Of a stretch of DNA of 16,635 bases, positions 7,210 through 16,500 are shown one piece after another. The notes beneath the pieces were generated by a model, which saw only the letters and a list, made by a program, of their open reading frames with translations, was not told where the DNA came from and did not search any database. Made by a program: the position numbers and the translations under genes. This DNA is from Candidatus Cloacimonas sp. SDB (GTDB lineage Bacteria; Cloacimonadota; Cloacimonadia; Cloacimonadales; TCS61), in contig LKUH01000388.1 in NCBI GenBank assembly GCA_001412425.1, positions 1 to 16,635 of the forward strand. Direction: 5' to 3'. Position 1 is the first letter of the stretch. Each line of letters opens with the position of its first letter.

Positions 7210-7224
7210 TGAGATTGAGTCTCA
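7210..7224. promoter_or_regulatory. Fur box upstream of fur-feoB
   Basis: TGAGATTGAGTCTCA is an inverted repeat (TGAGA/TCTCA with a 5-base spacer) matching the 7-1-7 Fur consensus TGATAATnATTATCA at 11 of 14 defined positions when read on the coding strand. It lies 62-76 bases upstream of the fur start codon and 9 bases upstream of the -35 hexamer. The target operon encodes Fur and FeoB, which is the classical Fur regulon, so the assignment is well placed. Binding itself is inferred. Confidence 0.55.
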
Positions 7225-7232
7225 AAATCAAT

Positions 7233-8090
7233 TTAATCAGTTTTGTGTTTGGAATTGTAGTAGAAGATTATGATGGAAATTCCGATAATGATTATTCCGC
7301 CAATGATGCTGAGAATATCGGGGATCTCTTGCCAGATCAGAAATCCCAGTAAAGCAGCGAATAGAATATTAACATAGTTGTAAACGGCGATCTCGGAGGC
7401 TTTACCGTAGCGATAGGCGTAGGTGAGTGAAAACTGTCCCGCTGCTGCGAAAACCCCGATCATCAGCAAATAGATCCATTGCTCGCGGTTTGGCATTGCG
7501 AAATCCAGCAGAAGAAACGGAGTAAGCAATATCAGTGACGTAAAGGAAAAGAAGAAAACAATTGTAGCGGGAGACTCTTTATTCCTTAGATATCGCACCA
7601 TTGTATAGGTGGCACCGGAGAGCAGAGCAGTACCAAATCCTGCCAGAGCTGGTAAAATCCGGTAATCGAATTGCGGTTTGATAATAAGCATGGAAGCCAG
7701 AAAGGCTATTATCATACCGGGCACCTGTATCTTTGTAAGTTTTTCTTTCAGGAAAACCGCAGCAAAAATTGTTACAAAGAAGGGAAAAAGTTTATGAAGT
7801 ATTGCTGAATCTGCCAGATATAAATGTCTGATAGCATAAAAATACAAAGCCATCCCCATCACGCCCAGTAATGATCGAAAAAATAGAACCGCCCTGTTCT
7901 TTTTCTCGCCCCAGAGCCTATCACCTTTACGCAGTATTGTTACATAAGCAATTAGAACTGCCAGAATATTACGGAAAAAGACTTTTTCGAAAACCGGCAG
8001 ATCACCGCTTAATTTAACAGCAGCAGCAGAACCGGCAAAAGCCAGAGATGAAACAAGCATGAGGAGAACTGCTTTATGTTTATTTTCCAT
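7233..8090 (-). CDS. EamA/DMT-superfamily transporter
   Basis: This 285-residue inner-membrane protein has two tandem EamA-type halves of about five hydrophobic helices each, the first around residues 5-135 and the second around 145-275. The first half has a typical EamA pattern, with a proline and a K-x-x-F-F-R-N segment (KVFFRNILAVLIAYV, 36-50) around the second helix. The second half ends with the usual short basic tail. Family members export metabolites or amino acids, but the substrate cannot be read from sequence. The start codon lies only 9 bases after the stop of the DUF4143 ATPase gene. No clear SD precedes it, unlike most genes in the window, so translation may depend on coupling to the upstream gene. 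Its stop lies about 85 bases upstream of fur. Confidence 0.9.
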   Translation of the reverse strand: MENKHKAVLLMLVSSLAFAGSAAAVKLSGDLPVFEKVFFRNILAVLIAYVTILRKGDRLWGEKKNRAVLFFRSLLGVMGMALYFYAIRHLYLADSAILHKLFPFFVTIFAAVFLKEKLTKIQVPGMIIAFLASMLIIKPQFDYRILPALAGFGTALLSGATYTMVRYLRNKESPATIVFFFSFTSLILLTPFLLLDFAMPNREQWIYLLMIGVFAAAGQFSLTYAYRYGKASEIAVYNYVNILFAALLGFLIWQEIPDILSIIGGIIIIGISIIIFYYNSKHKTD

Positions 8091-8099
8091 GCTAGTATA

Positions 8100-9263
8100 T
8101 TATGATACAATATCTGAAATGGAATTGAAACTCAGAATTCTTGTATCATAACGCTTCAAGTTTTCCTCACCTGAATAGATTAAAATATTCTCCTTTATGT
8201 TGTCGGTCAGTTGACTAAAATATTCAAAATTCTTGAAATGAATTTTGCGAGGAGTCGAATTTAATTTGGCTTCAATAGCTACAAACCCTGAGCCATTTTC
8301 GATCAAGAAATCAATTTCATTATTATTACTATCTCTGAAGAAATAGAAATTGCTTCTTAAAACCCTGTTATAATAACTCTTAAGAAGTTCAGAGAACACA
8401 AAAGTTTCGAAGATCTCTCCCCGTAATGGATGTGTCTGTAAATTGTCAGATTCATTTATACCGATTAAACTGCAAGCCAGACCAGTATCAAGAAAATATA
8501 ATTTAGGGCTTTTAATGATCCGTTTTTTGAAATTCTTATGATATGGTTGTAATAATTCGATAATATAACTTGCCTGCAGGATTGAAATCCACCTTTTAAT
8601 CGTATTTTTATCGACTCCTACTTCATTTGCCAGATTTGTATAGTTCAATATCTGCCCTGTTCTCCCGGCACATAATCTTACAAAATTCTGAAAATCCGAT
8701 AAATTCTGTACTGTTGATATAGATCTGACATCTCTTTGTACATATGTATCAAAATACGAAGCGTAGAAAATCTGATGATCAAGCTTCTGATCATAAATCC
8801 TCGGATACCACCCTTTAACTATGACATCATAAAGATCTGGAGTTTTATTATTAACAGAATTAACTTCATCAATACAAAAGGGAAGCAGTTTAATTATAGC
8901 AGTTCTTCCCGCTAAAGTCTGAGTTACTGAACGTATATATTCAAACTGATTACTGCCTGTTAAAATATACATCCCTGGTGCATTTACATCATCAATGTGG
9001 CCTTGCAGATAAGATGTCAATTCAGGAACCCTCTGAAATTCATCAATTATCGTCTTATTCGAATATTTATTAATGAAACCATAAGGATCATTTGCAGCAA
9101 AATCACGATTATTGGGATCCTCAAGAGATACATATTTGTAGCCTGGAAATATCATTTTAGTTAAAGTGGTTTTACCAGATTGGCGTGGTCCTGTAATAGT
9201 AATTACTGGAAAACTATTTGCTATTGCTTTAAGCTTCTCACTAATTTTTCTTTTGATAAACAT
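8100..9263 (-). CDS. AAA ATPase with DUF4143 C-terminal domain
   Basis: The 387-residue protein begins with an AAA_14-type ATPase domain: Walker A GPRQSGKTT at 25-33, Walker B TIIDEFQR at 71-78, the sensor-like LTGSNQF at 101-107 and the LAGR motif at 117-120. A winged-helix-like segment (DKNTIKRWISILQASYII) leads into DUF4143. Near the C-terminus, NEIDFLIE...VAIEAK has the arrangement of a PD-(D/E)xK nuclease-like core, usual for this family. The cellular role is not established; such genes often occur in many scattered copies and transfer between genomes. The frame extends to 9308, but ATG at 9263 is chosen because GAGGTG (9273-9268) precedes it and the protein then begins FIKRKISEKL, as in relatives. 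A long inverted repeat lies upstream. Confidence 0.92.
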   Translation of the reverse strand: MFIKRKISEKLKAIANSFPVITITGPRQSGKTTLTKMIFPGYKYVSLEDPNNRDFAANDPYGFINKYSNKTIIDEFQRVPELTSYLQGHIDDVNAPGMYILTGSNQFEYIRSVTQTLAGRTAIIKLLPFCIDEVNSVNNKTPDLYDVIVKGWYPRIYDQKLDHQIFYASYFDTYVQRDVRSISTVQNLSDFQNFVRLCAGRTGQILNYTNLANEVGVDKNTIKRWISILQASYIIELLQPYHKNFKKRIIKSPKLYFLDTGLACSLIGINESDNLQTHPLRGEIFETFVFSELLKSYYNRVLRSNFYFFRDSNNNEIDFLIENGSGFVAIEAKLNSTPRKIHFKNFEYFSQLTDNIKENILIYSGEENLKRYDTRILSFNSISDIVS

Positions 9264-9302
9264 TATACACCTCATGACCAAAAGGAAGCAGCAATTATTT
9301 AA

Positions 9303-9308
9303 TGTCAA
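9303..9308 (-). promoter_or_regulatory. candidate -35 element of the DUF4143 ATPase gene
   Basis: A perfect leftward TTGACA lies 39 bases before the chosen start codon and two bases from the large inverted repeat at 9311-9351. No good -10 hexamer is visible 16-18 bases downstream, so only the -35 is proposed. A protein bound to the inverted repeat would sit directly against this element. Confidence 0.3.
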
Positions 9309-9310
9309 GA

Positions 9311-9351
9311 TATTATGTAGATAGGGTAATAAATACCCTATTTACATAATA
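9311..9351. repeat. 18-bp inverted repeat with 5-base loop upstream of the DUF4143 ATPase gene
   Basis: The left arm TATTATGTAGATAGGGTA (9311-9328) and right arm TACCCTATTTACATAATA (9334-9351) are complementary at 17 of 18 positions. The odd position is G opposite T, so the plus-strand RNA could pair throughout with one G-U. The loop is ATAAA. The repeat lies 48-88 bases upstream of the ATPase start and about 70 bases after the end of the DSD1-like gene. No T-tract follows on either strand, so an operator or a mobile-element end is at least as likely as a terminator. Confidence 0.75.
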
Positions 9352-9420
9352 GCTTACAGACACCCTTGAAATGGGCTCTGGCAGAAAGTTTTGTTTGATG
9401 AACTTTTCAAAGTTAATAAT

Positions 9421-10509
9421 TTACAAGTGATCTATTTTCAGTCCATTCAGCATTGTATAACCACCCATCGCATCTGCCGTTAGGCAGGAATGTACCGGCA
9501 AAATACCAACTATATCACCAATTTTGATCTGATCAAAAAATTTTCGCTTCGTTTTTACAATACCGTGTTCCTGGGAAATTGAGAAAAGAGTCGCATCAGG
9601 TACAGGTTTGGACCATCCTTTCTCGTTGAACAGCACAACCTTTCCAAAAATTCTGTTGTTGTGCTTATCTAAAATGAATTCCTTTGAAAGGTGTATTGCA
9701 CCGCCATAAAGGGCAATTTCCAGTCTTTCGGCATTCTTGGCAATAACAGGACACGCCAGAGCGACAGCGATCTCCTCCATTTTGCAGACTTTTAACTGTT
9801 CCTGCATCAGGTCGAAGAAAACAAAATTTCCCGGCCTGATCTCATCCACACCCTCGAAATCATTTAAGAGGCTGCAACTGGGTGTGTCTCCCAGTGAGAT
9901 GATCATCTCGGGATAGCTGGAAGAATAAATAATTTTCAATTCCCGCATTTGTTCTAGTGTCTTCTTGTGAATATCCCTGATCTCTGCTAAGTTTTTAGCC
10001 AGGTAGGAATTTCCGGAATGAGTCAGAAATCCCTGAAATTTCAGAATTTCATTTTTACCGGCTGCATCAAGAATATTATCAATAGCCTCCTTATCAGAAG
10101 CATCCAACCCTGTTCTATGATAACCATTGTCAATTTCTATCAGAAAAGACGTGGGATTATTCAATTTCTTTTTAAGGAAATGCACCGCTTCCGTATTAAC
10201 GATCAATATTTTCAAGTCACATTTACCAGCCAGTTGGTCGATCTGCTCATATTCCCTTAAATTGCAGGGAATAGCGATGGTGATATCCTGCCAGCCGGCT
10301 TCCTGGAAATACTCTGCCATTTCTACTGAAGAAACCGTTATCGCGGAAATACCTTTTTCTCTGAACCATTCACCTACAGTTCTTGACTGATGAGTTTTAA
10401 AATGCGGACGGAAGAACAGCCTATGTTTCCCGGCAACAGCTGCCATTCTACTGATATTCCTGATAACCTGTGCTTTATTAATAACTAAAGTTGGTTTTAT
10501 TATCTTCAT
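9421..10509 (-). CDS. DSD1 / D-threonine aldolase-like PLP enzyme
   Basis: This 362-residue protein belongs to the alanine-racemase-fold family that includes D-serine dehydratase DSD1 and D-threonine aldolase (COG3616). The PLP lysine lies in RPHFKTHQS (K38), the family's hallmark. The barrel carries a conserved IEIDNGYHRTG segment around 125-136. The C-terminal DSD1 domain ends with HSCLTAD, where H340 and C342 match the metal-binding His-Cys pair that Zn-dependent members use. It probably acts on a D-beta-hydroxy amino acid in the cytoplasm, but dehydratase and aldolase activity cannot be separated here. Its ATG overlaps the TGA of the upstream macroglobulin gene (ATGA). The nearest purine-rich site (GGAAGGAAT) is over 20 bases away, so translation is probably coupled. 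Confidence 0.88.
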   Translation of the reverse strand: MKIIKPTLVINKAQVIRNISRMAAVAGKHRLFFRPHFKTHQSRTVGEWFREKGISAITVSSVEMAEYFQEAGWQDITIAIPCNLREYEQIDQLAGKCDLKILIVNTEAVHFLKKKLNNPTSFLIEIDNGYHRTGLDASDKEAIDNILDAAGKNEILKFQGFLTHSGNSYLAKNLAEIRDIHKKTLEQMRELKIIYSSSYPEMIISLGDTPSCSLLNDFEGVDEIRPGNFVFFDLMQEQLKVCKMEEIAVALACPVIAKNAERLEIALYGGAIHLSKEFILDKHNNRIFGKVVLFNEKGWSKPVPDATLFSISQEHGIVKTKRKFFDQIKIGDIVGILPVHSCLTADAMGGYTMLNGLKIDHL

Positions 10510-13500
10510 TTATTTTCTATATTTATTCTAATTCCTTCCGAATGTGAGGTAAATTCCGGTGCATACATGGACTGAATAGATGTGATACCATTGGAAAAAT
10601 CACCGATATGGGTAACTCTTAAGGGGTATTCGAACACATAAGTCCCTTTGGGAAGGTAATCAAAAAAGAAATTGGTTGATGCATCTCTGGTACTTTCGTA
10701 ATAACCTAGACCACCCTGCCATTTAAAACGTGAAATAACATTCTCGGGCTCCAGGCAAGAAGCCCTCATATCTTTCATGTGGACAAATTCCATATCGCGA
10801 TCTACTCTCAATTCGATCCTCACAATAATTCTGTTACCCACTTTCAGATCTACATCTTCGTCCACCATTTCCAGAACCTTACCTGCATCAGAGAACCTTT
10901 CAACAAACAATTTCTTATCTAACTTTAAGGGAGTTTCGTGGGGAGTAATTTTATCCAGGTCTTCATAATACTGCCAGTAAAGTGCTCCCCAGGCTGCTAC
11001 CCGGTTCTTATTGGTAACTTCAACATTTCCCATTTCCGGAATTATCTCTCCACCGCTCCAGGCTGTTTTAAAGTAACCTGTTCCTGCTTCCACATCGATA
11101 TCATCAGCTTGATATGGATCTATTATTTCATTGTTCAATTTTATCTCTGCTATTTCGCTTTCAGAAAGTAAATCTGCACCTCTTAACAATAAGGCATAAC
11201 AGGCTTCCGCAGTGGCCTTGGTCGTCCGCCAGTCCCGGGTCTGTTTCTGCTTCAGCAGCCAGATTTTCATCTCTTCAACAGATTCAGCATTGTCACCGAT
11301 TTCATCAAATGCTTCAATTAACAGAGCTTGAGTCTCTATAGGAGCCTGATACCAGTGATATCCCAGCCAGAAATCCTTCCAGTACATACCCAGCTCATCC
11401 GAGTAGGTAGCATATTCTTTCAGTGAAGCGATAATTTTTGCAGGTACTTTTTCCTGATTATCTCTGTGTAGTGCCAGGGCGATCATGCCCTGCATATATT
11501 TACTTTTGTTGATCCAGTACTTTTCAGCTTGTCCTGTAAAATAGGCAACAGCTTCTTGATTACTTTTCTCAATTGGTATCTCGGAGAAATAACTCCTTCC
11601 ATACAAATAATGAATCTGGGTTCTGGAAAGATGATCTTCTGACATATCAATCTTTAAACTGAGCAGATTTTCATAATCTTCTCTCACTCTGTTATCCAGA
11701 TAGTGAACTGCCTTCTCAATCATTTTCCAGATTGATTGGTCGTTTCTGATATTCTGAATTTGTAATTTATCAAGATGACCGAAACCACTGACAATATATT
11801 GTGTGATATATCTGTTTTCCCGCATACCTTTGAACCAGGGCCAACTTCCGTTGGAAAGCTGTGCTTCCTGTAACTTCCTTATAGCTGAATCTAGTTCATT
11901 AGACATCCGGTTCAGATCGAACAGAATGCCGACCCTTCTCTTGCGCTCACTTTCATCTTTGGCATCCAGAACCCAGGGTGTTTCTTCCAGTAGCAGAGCC
12001 TTAAGTTCCTGATTCTTTTCCAGGTTGGAAAGCAGAGCTCTAGAGTCTGGCAACTCCCGCCAGCGCTCAAATACTCTTTTAATCTTAATATCGGAATTGG
12101 CAATATGGGAAGCAATGCTGTTGGCATAATATCTGCTGAAGATCTGTTCTGAACATTCATAGGGATACTCCATTAAATAAGGGAGTGCCTGTACAGCATA
12201 CCAGGCCGGATTGGAAGTGAATTCCAGGGTAAGCCTGTGATGCCTTATCGTTTCCGAACTTTCAGAATTGAGCAGTTTCTCGAATTTGAATTGTTTTGTC
12301 TGGTTCCCTCTCACCGGTAAAGGCAGGGACTCCGTAACCAGCATTCGATTGGATAAGATTGGAATCGGCTTTTCTTCTCCATCGCTGAAATTTCCCGATT
12401 GAGCTTTAATTCTGTAGGTTACTGCTTCTATTTCTGCAGGAATTACAATATCCCAGCTGACAAGTGTACTTTGATCTTTATTTACAGAAAATGAAATCTG
12501 CCTCTGCTCATGCTCAAATAAATGATCGATCGATCTGTAGGTAATGGCATCAAAAAGTTCCAGTTTCGCCTGTCCTGCCAGGTCTCTTTCAGAAAGGTTT
12601 GTTATCTTGGCTGTGAATTTTAGTTTGTCGCCTGCTCTAAAAAATCTGGGTGCATTAGGCAGAATCATCAGATCTTTGCTGGTTACCAGTTCATTATAAA
12701 CAATTCCAGACTTAAGATCTTTAGTATGAGCCAGCCCCATCATCTTCCATCTGGTCAGAGATTGCGGAACGGTAAAAGAAATTATCACATTACCAGCTTG
12801 ATCAGTTTTTAAATGAGGATAGAAAAATGCTGTTTCATTAAAATTAGATCTTATTTCCACATCACTGAAATCCTGCTCTTCATCAGGACCTCCGGCAGCA
12901 TATTCATCTGCAGATTCTTGCAATCCAAAAGCAGGAGGCAACTGCTGATCCCTGCCTTCCAGCTCCAGACTGCTATTAATGTCCATCCCTTCTGCCGATT
13001 TCATCAGGGAATATCTCATTCCGCCACCAGTACCATAAAATGTTCTATACCAGTTCAATCCACCTAGATCCAAATTGTCGTATATAATACTTGCTCCTGA
13101 TTCATAATGATTCCAATTACTAAGCAACTGACTGGAATAGGCGCTGCGGAAATTATTTTGCCCTGACCAGTTTAATCTGGCATAATAGTAATGATTTATA
13201 TTAAAGTCCCAATAGTTTGCTCTAAAAGCATCCAGTGAGGCATCATAGAGGGCGGCAAGCATTTCTGCTGCTACAGCTTCACCCAGATTGTCTTTAATTT
13301 TAACCCGCCATTCTTCATTTTCGCCGGGTTGTATCTTATTCCTGAAAGTTTCAAACTCAATGCTCAATTGCTTATTGGTCCAGGGAACTTCCACTATTTC
13401 GGAAAAGGCATACAATCTGTTATCTTTTATAAAGTTAAAATGAACAGCAAAATTACCCCTATGTGTTTCTTTTATCGGTATCTCAATTAAAATTTGTTCA

Positions 13501-16500
13501 TTATTGAGTTTTAACCATTCACTTTTTATTATTTGGTTATCCTGTTCGATTTCATAAAGAATATCAACATTATAGCTCGAACCTATTAGAAACTGAGCCT
13601 TTTCGCCCGGCTCTCCGCTGGCATTGATCTTCGAAAACCAGTCAGCTTTTTTATAAGGCAGTTGTTGGGATTTGTAAGAATACAGAGTGAAAAATGTTTT
13701 ATCTTTCACAGGATTACCTTTTCTATCCAGAGCTTCCAGCTCAACCAGATATACACCCTGCTCCCAGACCAGCTGAGGGATTTTCTTAAAATCAACAAAT
13801 TTATTCTTTTCAGTATTAAAGGTTTCATCCCAGACCAGTTTTTCTTTTTCCCATCTGTAAAAATCCATTTCTGAATCATACTGATCGCCAGGAAATTCAG
13901 AATAGTACTCTTCCCGGGTAAAAGATTTTTTATCAGGCTCTGACCAGAGTTTAGGTCGGAAAATTTTATCAGGGGAATCAAGTTTATAAACCTTGATTTC
14001 ACCTGCAGCCGGCTCATACTGACCATTCAGGTTCATGGATAATATCTCATATTTGAACTCATTCTCTTCCTGAGCTATTTTATCCGGCAGGGAAAATTCC
14101 AACCGCAATAAACTGTAACCCACCCTTACAAACTGTTGAGCACTGCGGGCCTCTCCGTTGATGTCAGTTACATCAACAATTATCTGATAAGTAAAAGCAG
14201 GATCATCTTCTCTGGCTATTTTCAGATCAGGAATTGCTGTGAATTTTACTTCAAAATTACCTTCATTGTCTGTTTGGGAAGTTCCATTAGTAATTTCCAT
14301 GGTATCATTATAATAAGGTCTTCTGTATAAATACCACCATCTGGGAAAGGTAACTGTTCTGACGACTCTATAGCTTAAATCTGCGTTATCAATATTAAAT
14401 CCGGCATATGCCTGTGCATTTCCAGTTACGGTTACCTCGTCTCCTAAAGCATAACTTTCTTCCACAGGATCGAATTTAACTTCAAATCCGGGGCGCTTAT
14501 ATTCTTCTACCGAAAAATAGTGAGATCCCATATCATTTGAAATTTGAAAATTTCCGGTCAATACTCCTTGTGGAATTACGAAACTACCACTGAAAGCGCC
14601 ATATTCATTCGTTACCAGGTCAAGCCTCGAAATTTCCTGATAATTAACATCAATAAGTTCCACACTTGTTTTATATCCGGTCTTAATTCTGTTATTCTTA
14701 CCCTCTGTTTCCAGAATTATTCCTTTGAAATAAACAGTTTGACCGGGTCTGTATATTGCTCTGTCAGTAAAGAAGAAAGTTCGAAGTTGAGTTTCTTCAT
14801 CGTAAAAGTAAGAATAATTATAGAAATTTTCACTTAACTGCAGCACATCTTCTCCCTTCTGGAATTGAAGATTAAAATGTCTGCTATCTTTAATTCCGGC
14901 CACAGGAAGATCAATTAGAATGTGCCCTTTCTTATCTGTAACAAATTCCGCTGCTTTTTTATAATGATACTTCCTTTCTGCATCCATAAAGTTTCTGGTC
15001 CAAACTGATATGCTTACTTCAGATACAGGATAACCTGTTCTTCTGTCCATCACATTGAACTCCAGGGATTCGGAACCTGTTCTTCTTTGTATAGTACTTA
15101 TATTGGAAATTTCAAGAATATTGTAGGTTAAACAATTATCCTTATTACCAAAATCTGCTTTGTGGCTTAGAATAATGAGATATTGACCTATATCCAATTG
15201 GGGAAGCTTAATCTCTGCAGTATGCTGATTCAGGTCACCATCATCTGGTAACCCGAGTTTTCCTTCATTAAAAATTTCTCTTGTGTTAAAATTTTCCAGG
15301 ATTAAATTCTGATTGTGATTAATAACATTGTTTATTTCTTCATAGTTTGTTTCATATATGCGATAAAAAATCTGATCGATATTTTTAAAACTGCATAATG
15401 CCAGAATTGATTCGTTGGGAAGGTTCACTTTTTCCAGTTGCAGGGATATGTTTTTGGTTTCCAGCTCCGATTTCAAACTCAGGCAATTTTGAGCTCCGGG
15501 AGTATCAGGATATTGCTCTATAACTTTTTGACAGAAATCGTAAGCTTTTTTCTTTTGCCATTTGTAATCCTCAGAAATACCAGGGTCATATTTGGAACCG
15601 AGGTCACTGTTAAGTCTGGCAATTTGATAGAAGATCTCCGCAGCAAGTGGGGATGATTGATATTTCATAACCAGATTCATCAAAGCTGTTTCATAAACTT
15701 TGGTTTTATCTTGTGTTACTGAATTCTTATAAACAAAATCAAGTCTTTTAAGATCTACATCGAGTAAAGCAGCCTTATTCTGGTCAGGTATATGAAATTC
15801 TATCAGATCCTGCAAAATTTCCAAGGCAGAATATTTCAGTGATAATGAGTCCTGAGTTGATATTTTTAATTCCACAAATTTTTCTGCTTCAGTGAAATAA
15901 TTATTATTGTCTATTTCAAACTGATAAGCGGGTTGTATAATTTGAGATTGATCATTAGTAAAGAACTCAACAGCCCGGTGAGCCAGAAAATCAAATACTG
16001 TAGGACGCAATTCTCTTGTATTTCCTTTAGAGAGAATTTCTTCATAATCACTGATAGCTAATTTCTGAAGTTTTTCAGGATTTCTCAGCGAAAGTTTATA
16101 ATTCTTAATCGCTTCCTGAAGTATGGTTTTCAAGTCCCAGGTACGAATATCTTTGTGATCAAATTCAATGGTTTCTGTCCGATTGTAGAAATCCCAGCGG
16201 TGAGCTTGGAAGTAATGCCAATAAGCTTCTGCTTTAAGGGAATTAAGTATATTCTTAACCGGAATATCAGCTCTAGTGATCTCCTCTTCCAGTTTTTCAA
16301 AAAAGAGAAGATCCGAATTTTCATCAATTTCTGCAATGAATTTAAGTTTGTAAATCAACGATTTGATAATTTGCTGTTGTTCATTTTCTGCAACTGCCTT
16401 ATTATAAATATGTTCAACAAATTCAAGAGCAGTTTTCGGCAACCTGTTATTTTCTGCTTCCTGCACTTTTTCCCAGAGATCTTGAAAATTATTCGACTTT

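Noticed and set aside
9261..9267. A perfect leftward TATAAT overlapping the ATG of the ATPase gene
   Set aside because: Transcription from it would start inside the gene, and no -35 hexamer lies about 17 bases upstream; it is a by-product of the SD-to-start spacer.
9264..9308. N-terminal extension of the ATPase (start at 9308)
   Set aside because: The extra 15 residues include a Cys-rich stretch unlike the family, and the GAGGTG site is placed for the ATG at 9263.
9401..9414. AACTTTTCAAAGTT hairpin just after the DSD1-like gene as terminator
   Set aside because: The stem is short and made mostly of A-T pairs, and the sequence following it leftward is not T-rich.
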